A stretch of 40,980 nucleotides of DNA from assembly GCF_016802865.1 (NCBI RefSeq), contig NZ_JAEVHM010000037.1, positions 1 to 40,980 on the forward strand, written 5' to 3'. Within the stretch, counting starts at the first letter, position 1; each line of letters starts with the position of its first letter. This DNA is from Micromonospora parastrephiae (lineage in GTDB: Bacteria > Actinomycetota > Actinomycetes > Mycobacteriales > Micromonosporaceae). The notes beneath the pieces are model-generated. The model made no database searches and was not told the DNA's origin. It saw nothing but the letters and a program-made list of their open reading frames with translations. Position numbers and translations under genes: made by a program. Shown here in pieces: positions 18,731 through 25,843 of this stretch.

Positions 18731-19348
18731 ATGAAGGCACTCATTCCCCGTACGCTGCTCGGCTCCCTGGCGCTGTCCGTGGCGCTGCTCGCGACCGGGT
18801 GCACGACCACGGTGACCGATCCGGTCGCCATGCCCCAGCCGGACTCGGCCGGCAGCACCCAGCGGCCGGAGACCGGTGCCGCCCAGCAGCCGGAGACCGG
18901 TGCCGTGCAGCAGCCAACGGGGGACAGCCCGCAGAACGGTCTGGGGCAGCGCAGCCCCGACAACGGTTACTGGCCGGCGTCGGTGCAGCTCGGAGACAAC
19001 CCGGAACTCGGCCCGATCGTGCTCGACGGGCAGGGCTTCACCCTCTACCGGTTCGACAAGGACAGCTCTTCGCCGTCCCAGTCGAACTGCACGGAAGGTT
19101 GCCTCATGGAGTGGCTGCCGGTGCTGGTCAGCGAAAAGATCAAGTTCGAGAACCTCGACCCCGCCAAACTGGGCGCGATGGCCCGTCCCGACGGCACCCA
19201 GCAGGTGACCGTGGGCGGCTGGCCGGTCTACCGCTACGCCGACGACAAGGTGCCCGGGCAGATTTCCGGGCAGGGCGCCGACGGGCTCTGGTTCGTGGTG
19301 GCCCCGGACGGCGCCAAGGCCGCCGCGCCGGGCGACCAAGGTATTTGA
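18731..19348 (+). CDS. SCO0930-like lipoprotein with Y-X4-D repeats (Lipoprotein_15)
   Basis: A 205-residue lipoprotein from the ATG at 18731. Lipobox LATGC lies near residues 18-22. A Gln/Pro/Thr linker contains a repeated QRPETGA/QQPETGA unit. The domain then shows TLYRFDKDSSSPSQSNCTEGC, MARPDGTQQVTVGGWPVYRYADDKVPG and GADGLWFVVAPDG. It is the shortest of the three paralogues in the window and carries the same cysteine pair. It lies 43 nt after the LysM/membrane gene and 130 nt before the sigma factor gene. I do not see the TGAACC-N16-CGTGTG promoter here, so it may be read from the toxin operon. Confidence 0.83.
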   Translation: MKALIPRTLLGSLALSVALLATGCTTTVTDPVAMPQPDSAGSTQRPETGAAQQPETGAVQQPTGDSPQNGLGQRSPDNGYWPASVQLGDNPELGPIVLDGQGFTLYRFDKDSSSPSQSNCTEGCLMEWLPVLVSEKIKFENLDPAKLGAMARPDGTQQVTVGGWPVYRYADDKVPGQISGQGADGLWFVVAPDGAKAAAPGDQGI

Positions 19349-19478
19349 CGGCGCAACAACGTGAGCAGAAATACACATTCGTCTGCGATCTCCCGTAAAC
19401 GGGAACGCGACAGGCATCCTGATGCCCTGTGGGCACCGGTGGGAGCCGGCGTCGTGGGGCCAACAGAGGGTGGTACGT

Positions 19479-20027
19479 ATGGCGGGTTTGAGGCCCGTTC
19501 GTCGTCAGGCAGTAGCAGACGAGGCCTTGGTCCGATCCCTCTACGAGGAGCACGGACGCGCGATGCTCGCGTACGCGACGCAGCTGACCCGGGATCGCGC
19601 GGCCGCCGAGGACGTGGTCCAGGAGGCGCTGGTACGAGCGTGGCGTCACCCGGACAGCCTGGTCAACGGCAAGGGCTCCGTACGGGGGTGGCTGCTGACC
19701 GTGGTGCGCAACATCGTCACTGACACGGTGCGCGCCCGCAGGGCGCGACCGACCGAGGTCGCGGAGAGCCCCACAGACGTCGCGACCGAGCGTGACCACG
19801 CCGACCAGGTGGTCAACTCGATGGTGGTGATGGACGCCCTCAACCGCCTCTCGCGCGAGCACCGTGAGGTGCTTGAACAGGTATACCTACTCGGGAGTAC
19901 AGTCGCGGAAGCCGCAAAGGCGCTGGGTATCCCGCCGGGCACGGTCAAGTCACGCTCCTACTACGCACTCCGGGCGCTGCGCGACATCGCGGGACGCCCC
20001 GCCGGGGTGGAACGGTCTGCCTCATGA
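19479..20027 (+). CDS. ECF sigma factor, SigL-like
   Basis: A 182-residue ECF sigma factor. The ATG at 19479 is preferred over an upstream in-frame ATG at 19422 because conserved sequence begins just after it and GAGGGTGG lies upstream. Region 2 is LYEEHGRAMLAYATQLTRDRAAAEDVVQEALVRAWRHP and onward (about residues 20-85, including WLLTVVRNIVTD). Region 4 is LSREHREVLEQVYLLGSTVAEAAKALGIPPGTVKSR and onward (about 125-175). The sequence and the partner gene fit the SigL group of Mycobacterium tuberculosis, and the TGAACC-N16-CGTGTG promoters in this locus match what that group recognises. It overlaps the anti-sigma gene by ATGA, so the two are translated together. No copy of the promoter lies directly upstream of it. 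Confidence 0.88.
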   Translation: MAGLRPVRRQAVADEALVRSLYEEHGRAMLAYATQLTRDRAAAEDVVQEALVRAWRHPDSLVNGKGSVRGWLLTVVRNIVTDTVRARRARPTEVAESPTDVATERDHADQVVNSMVVMDALNRLSREHREVLEQVYLLGSTVAEAAKALGIPPGTVKSRSYYALRALRDIAGRPAGVERSAS

Positions 20028-20749
20028 AATCCGACAGCTCGATGCCAGCCAATGACCACACGGACATTGGCGGCTACCTGATGGGCGAGCTCGACGATGA
20101 GCAGATCCGGCAGGTAGAGGAACACCTGGCGGGCTGCGCGGATTGCCGGACAGAGGTCGAGTCGTTGCAGGAATGGACGACGGCGCTGCGGGCAGTGCCG
20201 GACGCGATGCTGCTCGACGGGCCGCCGGAGGGCGGGGACCTGCTGTTGCAACGCACCCTGCGCCAGGTCCGGAGTGAATCGTCCGGGCGGCGCCAGCGCC
20301 GAGGCGTGGCGCTGAGCGCCGCCGCGGCAGTGGTCCTGGCCGCCGCAGTCTCCGGCGGCGTCGTTCTCGGCCGCACGACCAGCGAGGCTCCGGACGTCGA
20401 GGCTCAGCCCGGGCCGTCCGCCTCGGTGTCCTCTGCCGACCCGGCGACCCGGTACGCCAGCGCGTCCGACCCGGGCACCGGCGCCCGGCTGACCGTCGCG
20501 ATGACGCCGGCAGAGGGCTGGGTGCGGATCAACGCCGCCGTCTCCGGGATCCCCCAGGGGGCGCGCTGCCACCTGCTCGTCGTCGGCAAGGACGGCAGCA
20601 CCGTGCTGACCGGCAGCTGGCTGGTGTCCAGCAAGGGGGCGGCCGACGGCACCACGCTCGACGGCAGCGCCCTGATCGACCCCGCCCAGGTCGACAGCGT
20701 GCGGGTGGAGACCACCGACGGCAAGCCGTACGCCAGCGTGAAGCTGTAG
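20024..20749 (+). CDS. Zinc-binding anti-sigma factor (RslA-like)
   Basis: A 241-residue protein whose ATG overlaps the sigma stop codon. The N-terminal zinc-binding anti-sigma domain shows DIGGYLMGELDDEQIRQVEEHLAGCADCR, the His-x3-Cys-x2-Cys signature of ZAS proteins (about residues 34-41). One membrane helix follows (about 91-115, ALSAAAAVVLAAAVSGGVVLG). The outer domain (about 130-241) is beta-rich and ends VRVETTDGKPYASVKL, as in many membrane anti-sigma factors of the DUF4349/RskA kind. It holds the sigma factor at the membrane and releases it on a redox or wall signal, by analogy with RslA. Low-complexity Ser/Ala/Pro sequence lies between helix and outer domain, where proteolysis could act. 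Confidence 0.85.
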   Translation: MKSDSSMPANDHTDIGGYLMGELDDEQIRQVEEHLAGCADCRTEVESLQEWTTALRAVPDAMLLDGPPEGGDLLLQRTLRQVRSESSGRRQRRGVALSAAAAVVLAAAVSGGVVLGRTTSEAPDVEAQPGPSASVSSADPATRYASASDPGTGARLTVAMTPAEGWVRINAAVSGIPQGARCHLLVVGKDGSTVLTGSWLVSSKGAADGTTLDGSALIDPAQVDSVRVETTDGKPYASVKL

Positions 20750-20806
20750 CCGGACGGGCCGCCCCGACGGACGACTCGGCCGGGAGGACCCGCCGACGCA
20801 GGCGTC

Positions 20807-22261
20807 CTACCGGTACTTCTCCAGGCACGGCGCGATCTCACCGGCGGAGAAGCCGTCGCGGAACGCCTCGACCCGGGCGAACCCGGAGGGGATACCGCCG
20901 CCGTTGACGTCCGCGGCGATCAGGCTCCGCGGTGCGAGCATCTCGGCCACCGCCTCGTCCAGGTCGCCCGGGGAGAGCTGCAGGACCGCGCCCCGGCCCG
21001 CCACGATCGTCGCCGCCCAGACCCCGGTCATGCACGCCGTGCGCTGTGCCGTGGCCAGCCCGGTGAGCGGATAGCCCTCCGCCTGCTGCCGCGCGAGCGC
21101 GTAGCGGGAGGCGACCTCGGCGAATGCGGCGAAGTCCCCCATGCCACCCTCACCCCGCTCCGGGGCGGTACCGAGGCGACCCAGCTCGGCCAGGTCCAGC
21201 CCGACGGTGTTGGTGGCCGGGCAGTAGGAGGCGGGCGTCGTCACGGCCACCTCGGGGCACGGCGACAGGGCCTGCCTGATCGCCGGCCACCGGGCACCCG
21301 ACCGGTCGAACACGGCCCGCAGCGTCTCCTGCATGGCGAGCAGCGAGTCCGGGTCGTCCACCGGCAGGTTGCCGGTCACCTCGTCGGTCGGCGGCGACTG
21401 GCCACTGGCCGGCTGGGTGATCCGTCGCCGTACCTCGGTGTCGTCGATGCGGGCGCACCGTTCGGGGCCGTCGCCGAAGCCGAACTGGAACGCCGAGACC
21501 CGGTCGAAGGCGTTGCCGTGTGCCCCCTCGGCGTCGAATCCGGTGCCGGCGCCGTCGCGGATGAAGAACAGCGTGGCGAGGATCTGGTTGAGGCCGGGCC
21601 CGGTGGACAGTTGGAAGTGCGGGGCGTTGCCCTCGGCCACCCACCGGAAGAAGCTCCCCGCGTAGCAGTCGGCCTGCTGTTCCTTGACGATGGAACTGGT
21701 CTGCCCGTCGACCGAGCCGAGCTGGAACTGCACGGCGTGCCCCACCTCGTGCGCGAGGACGGCCACCACCGCCATCGGCCCGAACGAGTCGTTGAGCGTG
21801 GGAAGCAGTTGTCCCCGGTCCCAGGCGACCGAGTCGTCCGGCGCGCAGTAGAAGGCGTTCACCGCGCCGGCGGTGCCGGTGTTGCAGACGGTGACCTCGG
21901 GGCCCGTGGAGTCGTAGGAGATGAGCCGGGTGACGGGGTCGAACCGGCGATCGAAGGCGGCGGGCAGCTCGTCCGCCCAGTACTTCTGTACGTCGTCGAC
22001 GGCGTTGCGGGCGAGCCGGTCCAGCTCGCCGCCGTCGCTACCCTCGGCGACCAGGCGTGTGTCGGGTTCCCCGGGCCGGGGACCGCTCTCCCCCGTGGTG
22101 ATGTCCAGGCCGGCGACCTTGGTGGCGCTCCAGCGTTCGGCGGCACCGGTCCCGTCCACGGTCCGGGTGCAGCCGACGAGAAGGGCCGCCACGGCGAGGG
22201 CCACCCCGCCGAGAGCCGTCGCCCGTCCGCCGCGCACCGCCCGCTTGTTGCGAAACGTCAT
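20807..22261 (-). CDS. Secreted lipoprotein zinc metallopeptidase, YpfJ-like
   Basis: A 484-residue protein from the ATG at 22261 (AAGGTG and GGAAG upstream). Lipobox LVGC lies near residues 28-31, so it is probably lipid-anchored outside the cell. The central region has VLAHEVGHAVQ (HExxH, about residues 170-180) followed by EQQADCYAGSFFRW, with the E-x-x-A-D third ligand of 'neutral zinc metallopeptidase' proteins (YpfJ/Zn-peptidase M48-like). Six or more cysteines in the C-terminal half suggest disulfides. It runs convergent to the anti-sigma gene. Such a surface peptidase beside a membrane anti-sigma factor and lipoproteins might process exported proteins, but no target is visible. Confidence 0.82.
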   Translation of the reverse strand: MTFRNKRAVRGGRATALGGVALAVAALLVGCTRTVDGTGAAERWSATKVAGLDITTGESGPRPGEPDTRLVAEGSDGGELDRLARNAVDDVQKYWADELPAAFDRRFDPVTRLISYDSTGPEVTVCNTGTAGAVNAFYCAPDDSVAWDRGQLLPTLNDSFGPMAVVAVLAHEVGHAVQFQLGSVDGQTSSIVKEQQADCYAGSFFRWVAEGNAPHFQLSTGPGLNQILATLFFIRDGAGTGFDAEGAHGNAFDRVSAFQFGFGDGPERCARIDDTEVRRRITQPASGQSPPTDEVTGNLPVDDPDSLLAMQETLRAVFDRSGARWPAIRQALSPCPEVAVTTPASYCPATNTVGLDLAELGRLGTAPERGEGGMGDFAAFAEVASRYALARQQAEGYPLTGLATAQRTACMTGVWAATIVAGRGAVLQLSPGDLDEAVAEMLAPRSLIAADVNGGGIPSGFARVEAFRDGFSAGEIAPCLEKYR

Positions 22262-22359
22262 CTTCCAGCACCTTCTTGACGTCGCGGCACAGTCAGGCGC
22301 CGCTGTTGAGGGGAGGCCGGCCGGAGCACGTCGGGCCACCGGCGCGGCGGACACGAAAA

Positions 22360-22400
22360 CGGGTGTGCCGGCCCGGCGAAGAGCCGGACCGGCACACCCG
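22360..22400 (-). terminator. Hairpin terminator of the crystallin-type lipoprotein gene
   Basis: A 12-bp stem (22360-22371 with 22389-22400) is extended by an inner CGGC/GCCG pair around a GAAGA loop. It lies 18 nt after the stop codon of the minus-strand gene ending at 22419. The rest of the gap up to 22262 contains no gene. Confidence 0.7.
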
Positions 22401-22418
22401 CTGGGTGAGGTCGGACGG

Positions 22419-23351
22419 TCAGCTGAAGCGGACCGAGGCGACGGCGTTGTCGAAGCCGATGGTCGCCAGGTCGGTGACGTCACCGTTGATGACCTGCGAC
22501 TTGCCGGTGCAGTTCGGGCCCGTCCAGATCTTCAGCGAGCCGGGCGCCGCGACGGAGGAGGCGACGCCGGGACGCGCCAGGTTCTGGCACTCGTTCTTGC
22601 CGGCGGCCCCCTGGGAGGCGCCGTTGTCGCTGAAGTTGGCGTCGTCGAAGAAGACGGCGCTGGTGGCGGGCGGGGCGGTCGCGTCACCGTTGTCCGGGGT
22701 GGCCTGACCGCCGTCGTTGACGCCAGCCTTGCCGCCGTTCGGAGTCACGCCGAACCAGGTGCCCCCGACGCCCTGGCCGAGGGTGTCACCGCGCTTGGTG
22801 TCCTTGGCGAACCGGTACACCGGCCAGCCGTTGATGGTGACCTGGCGGGTGCCGTCGGCACGGCGGACCGTACCGACCGCAGACTTCTTGATCCCCGCGA
22901 TGAAGATCTTGCCGCCCGGCGTGACCGTCACGGGCGGCCAGGTCGTCGCGCAGTCCCCGTTGCAGTTCGAGGTGGGCGGGTTGTTGCTGTCCTTGTCGAA
23001 GCGGTACAGGGTCAGCCCCGCACCGTTGACCACCACCGGGTCGAGGTCCCCGGCCTTGCTCGCGGTCAGCTGGACCCATTTCTGCGCCGCCTGGAGGGCC
23101 GCCCCGGTCGCGACGCCGCCGTTCGGCACGGCCCAGTCGCCCATGCCCGGGGCGGAGTTGTTGGACTTGGCGGTGCCGGGGAGCAGCGACAGGTCCCCGC
23201 CGGTCCCGTTGACGGGGGCGGCGACCTGGCTGCTGGCCGCAGGGGAGGCCTGGGCCGGTGCCGGCGCCTCCGGGGTCGAACTGCACGCGGTCAGCGCCGC
23301 GAGGCCGGCTGCCATCACGGCGACGAAGGGCACCAGGTGCTTGCGCATCAT
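22419..23351 (-). CDS. Y-X4-D repeat lipoprotein fused to a beta/gamma-crystallin-like domain
   Basis: A 310-residue lipoprotein. The first of two adjacent ATGs (23351) has GGAG 7 nt upstream. Lipobox LTAC lies near residues 20-23. Residues 85-220 hold the Lipoprotein_15 repeats: TLYRFDKDSNNPPTSNCNGDC, GTVRRADGTRQVTINGWPVYRFAKDTKRGD, GGTWFGVTPNGG. Residues about 235-310 are an extra module: AVFFDDANFSDNG, LKIWTGPNCTGKSQVINGDVTDLATIGFDNAVASVRFS. The strand pattern and closing 'AVASVRF' resemble a beta/gamma-crystallin/I36-like fold, which can bind calcium or inhibit peptidases. This fusion distinguishes it from the paralogues at 4748 and 18731. It has its own SigL-type promoter 55 nt upstream. 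Confidence 0.8.
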   Translation of the reverse strand: MMRKHLVPFVAVMAAGLAALTACSSTPEAPAPAQASPAASSQVAAPVNGTGGDLSLLPGTAKSNNSAPGMGDWAVPNGGVATGAALQAAQKWVQLTASKAGDLDPVVVNGAGLTLYRFDKDSNNPPTSNCNGDCATTWPPVTVTPGGKIFIAGIKKSAVGTVRRADGTRQVTINGWPVYRFAKDTKRGDTLGQGVGGTWFGVTPNGGKAGVNDGGQATPDNGDATAPPATSAVFFDDANFSDNGASQGAAGKNECQNLARPGVASSVAAPGSLKIWTGPNCTGKSQVINGDVTDLATIGFDNAVASVRFS

Positions 23352-23405
23352 GTGGAATCTCCAGGTTCTACCCGGCTCCAGTACCTCCGGAAGCCGTTCG
23401 GCATC

Positions 23406-23433
23406 CACACGGAGCCCGCCCGAAAACGGTTCA
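23406..23433 (-). promoter_or_regulatory. SigL-type ECF promoter of the crystallin-type lipoprotein
   Basis: On the minus strand TGAACC (23428-23433), a 16-nt spacer and CGTGTG (23406-23411), 55 nt upstream of the start at 23351. Outside the boxes it shares CGTTTTCGGG and TCCGTGTGG with the promoter at 5583-5610. Confidence 0.72.
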
Positions 23434-23585
23434 GTCCACTCTCGACCGGTGAGCCAATCGGTATGCGGAAGCCCAGCCGGCGCCGACGTAACGGCGTTTA
23501 CGATCTTGGCGCTCCAACAGAGGGACGCCGATGATCCCGAGGATCGGGCCGCCAACCCGGTCTTTCCCTCCAACGCGAGGAACTG

Positions 23586-24872
23586 ATGTCCGTCAAACCC
23601 CGCTCCACTCGCCAGCACCTACTCCGTAATGGCCTCGCGGTCGGCGCGCTCGCCGCGCTCGGCACCGGCCTGCTGCCCGCCGCCCCGGCCGGCGCCGCCC
23701 TCGCCCGGGCCGATCTCGTGGTCACCACCTCCGTTGACCCCGTCGAAGTGCCAGCCAGCGGTGGCTCAGCAACCCTCACCCTGGACCTGCGCAACTCCGG
23801 CACGAAGGCTAGCCGGGACGTGACCGTGGCGTTCACGCTGCCGGCCGGCGCCTGGTTCTTCACCGACGGGTTCGTGATCCCCCCGAGCTGGCACTGTGAC
23901 CTTCTGGGCACCGCGACCTGCACCCACGCCCCGCTGGCCGCCGGGGAGGTCGCCGACGCGCTGAACATCCCGTTCGGGCTCCCGGCCGGTACCGCTGGCG
24001 ACACGCTGACCGTCAGCGCCACAGTCTCGGCCGGTGCCGAGTCGTCGCTCGCCAACAACACCGGCCAGGCAACCGTGCGCTACATCCCCAGCACCATGGA
24101 TCTCGAGTTCGTGCCCGCCGCCACCAGCCAGCAGTTGCTCCCGAACGAGTATGTGAATGTTTCCGCGTCGGTCCGGAACACCGGGAACTCGCCCTCGGGC
24201 GAAGTGATCGTCACCATCCCGGTACCGGCCGGGATGCAGGGCTTCGAGACATCGAGCGAGGGGTGGGACTGCACGTTCGGCGACGGTGTGGCCGACGGCC
24301 AGACCGGCTCGCGGTGCCTGCACCGCCCGCTGCGGCCGGGCGAGACCAGCGAGCAGCTGTACTACGGCGGAATGCTCACCGCCACCAACGCCGGCGACGT
24401 CGTGACGATGGAGGCGACCGCGGCGACGACGTCGCCGGAGACGACCCTGGAGAACAACACGGCGCGGCACACCGTCACGGTCGAGCAGGGGGCAATCATC
24501 CGCGGCACGGTCTGGGTGGACGGCAACAACAACCGCGTATGGGACTCGTGCGAGGTGGGCGCCCCGGTCGGCTCCGACGGGATCTCCCGCATCGACGTGG
24601 TGACGGCCCCCGGCCAGTCCGGCTCCGGCGGGCTGACCACCATCAACCCCGACGGCACCTTCACCGCGTACGTCCGCTCGGGCACCTACCGCGTGCAGTT
24701 CCACGTGCACGACCCGCACGACTTCATCGACTCGGCCGACTCGGATCTGATCTACTACTGGAACGAGACCGGTGGCGCCAACTACGGCCACACCGACTGG
24801 GTCACCGTAGCTACGGGTGACGAGGTGACGCTGGACGCCGGCGTGAGGTCACGCTGGATCGAGACCTGCTAA
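23586..24872 (+). CDS. Secreted DUF11/SdrD_B-type repeat protein
   Basis: A 428-residue exported protein. The signal peptide spans about residues 1-38, with twin Arg/Lys residues early and a cut near PAGAALA. Two tandem DUF11/CARDB-like Ig modules follow (about 43-165 and 170-300), each with the pattern DLRNSGT/SVRNTGN, PAGxxF, W-x-C...C and SSLANNTGQATV/TTLENNTARHTV. Residues about 308-425 form an SdrD_B-like module (IIRGTVWVDGNNNRVWD, GSYRV-like SGTYRVQF). There is no sorting signal or C-terminal helix, so it is probably released rather than anchored. Functions of such proteins are usually adhesive or unknown. It stands alone, closed by a strong hairpin. Confidence 0.82.
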   Translation: MSVKPRSTRQHLLRNGLAVGALAALGTGLLPAAPAGAALARADLVVTTSVDPVEVPASGGSATLTLDLRNSGTKASRDVTVAFTLPAGAWFFTDGFVIPPSWHCDLLGTATCTHAPLAAGEVADALNIPFGLPAGTAGDTLTVSATVSAGAESSLANNTGQATVRYIPSTMDLEFVPAATSQQLLPNEYVNVSASVRNTGNSPSGEVIVTIPVPAGMQGFETSSEGWDCTFGDGVADGQTGSRCLHRPLRPGETSEQLYYGGMLTATNAGDVVTMEATAATTSPETTLENNTARHTVTVEQGAIIRGTVWVDGNNNRVWDSCEVGAPVGSDGISRIDVVTAPGQSGSGGLTTINPDGTFTAYVRSGTYRVQFHVHDPHDFIDSADSDLIYYWNETGGANYGHTDWVTVATGDEVTLDAGVRSRWIETC

Positions 24873-24900
24873 CACTCCTCGGCGTCATGCTGGCAACACC

Positions 24901-24933
24901 CGGGCGGTCCGGCCTTCGTGGCCGGGCCGCCCG
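24901..24933 (+). terminator. Rho-independent-type hairpin
   Basis: A 14-bp stem (24901-24914 with 24920-24933) with a TTCGT loop starts 28 nt after the stop of the DUF11/SdrD_B gene. The stem has one mismatch (T opposite G). Confidence 0.75.
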
Positions 24934-25284
24934 ATCTCGCCATGGGCTGTAGGGGTCAGCGAGCAGCTACCTATCAAACTCGGCTCTCCTGTGGCGCCAA
25001 GCCCAGAGCCTCAGTTTGGAAAGACGAAGATCATCGCCCCGAGAAGTCGGGAACGCCAGCTTGTGGCGCGAGAGTGTTCACAACTCAAGCCCGCTCATGC
25101 CGCCCCCTCGGAACGCCGAGTACTGGCACGTGGCTGGCATGCTGATCCTCCCGCCTAAAACCCCTAACCTCCTGATCCGTAGGCGTCCCTTGTGCACAAA
25201 TGCCCCGAACTGCGGAGACACAAGATCGAAAGCTGGGAAACCCACCGAGGTTAGAACGTCTGCGAACCCCAGCCGAGCGGCTGA
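24934..25284. other. Gene-free gap with lower G/C and no intact coding frame
   Basis: About 350 nt without a credible gene. Its base composition is less G/C-biased than the neighbours. The one recognisable segment is the tRNA-Arg-like stretch at 25159-25182. Together with the pseudogene that follows, it looks like the left edge of a decayed inserted region. Confidence 0.5.
25159..25182 (-). other. Possible tRNA-Arg(ACG) half, attachment-site-like remnant
   Basis: On the minus strand 24 nt run CTACGGATCAGGAGG then TTAGGGGTT. This corresponds to the anticodon loop (CTACGGA, anticodon ACG), 3' anticodon stem, variable region and start of the T arm of actinobacterial tRNA-Arg as I remember it, with one difference. 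The flanks do not continue the tRNA: the 5' anticodon stem is absent and the T loop is wrong. So it is not a working tRNA. Such 3'-half fragments are left by integrases that recombine at the anticodon loop. Confidence 0.4.
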
Positions 25285-25800
25285 GGAGATCCCGGCTGCA
25301 CGCCTGGAGACCGGGTGATCGCGATGTCTGCGCAGATCGCCACCGGTCGCGGCACTTGGGCAGAGCTGGTCACGCTGCCCGCGCATCTGCTCGCACCAGC
25401 GCCCGCGACGGTGAGCCTGGTCGAGACCGCGACGCTCGCGCTAGCGGGCTCACCGCCTGGCAGGCGCTCGACGCCCTCGGCCCGGCCCCGGGACAGCGGC
25501 TGCTGATCACCGGCACCGCCGAAGCTTGGCGGGCTGGCCGTTCAGCTTGCCCGCCGGAATCACGATAGATGCGCTGGTGTCACGGCCCAACCACCTCCCC
25601 GCGGCTCGCGAGCTGGGCGCCGACCGGGTGGTCTGCGACCCCGGCAGATCTGCCGATGGCCACCTACCCAGCGGTGTTCGACACCGCCGGAGTCGACATC
25701 TCCCACGCCACAACCAGCGGTGGCCGCCACTGTCGATCTCCGACGACCCGCTGCCCGACATCCCCGGCGCGGCCCGAAGCTCGCGCACAGTCTCGCTTGA
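25285..25800 (+). pseudogene. Decayed NADP-dependent quinone oxidoreductase/zinc-type alcohol dehydrogenase
   Basis: A continuous medium-chain dehydrogenase match can be followed through several frame changes: TPGDRVIAMS...GTWAELVTLPAHLLAPAPATVSLVETATLALAG (to about 25445), LTAWQALDALGPAPGQRLLITGTA (25446-25520), IDALVSRPNHLPAARELGADRVV (25557-25635), ADLPMATYPAVFDTAGVDISHATTSGGR (25640-25725) and LSISDDPLPDIPGA (25730-25775). The glycine-rich NADP loop is destroyed, and both the first 60-80 residues and the C-terminal part are missing. At least four frameshifts make this a genuine relic, unlike the single-frameshift genes elsewhere in the window. Confidence 0.75.
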
Positions 25801-25843
25801 GGGCTCGGCCCGGGATCGCAATGGGCATGGCCCGACCACCCGG

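Noticed and set aside
19349..19478. Possible autoregulatory SigL-type promoter before the sigma factor gene
   Set aside because: No TGAACC box is present. A GGGAAC sequence has no CGTGTG-like partner at the right distance.
25159..25182. Functional tRNA gene
   Set aside because: Only the 3' half up to the T arm matches. The acceptor stem, D arm, 5' anticodon stem and T loop are absent, so it was kept only as a possible relic.
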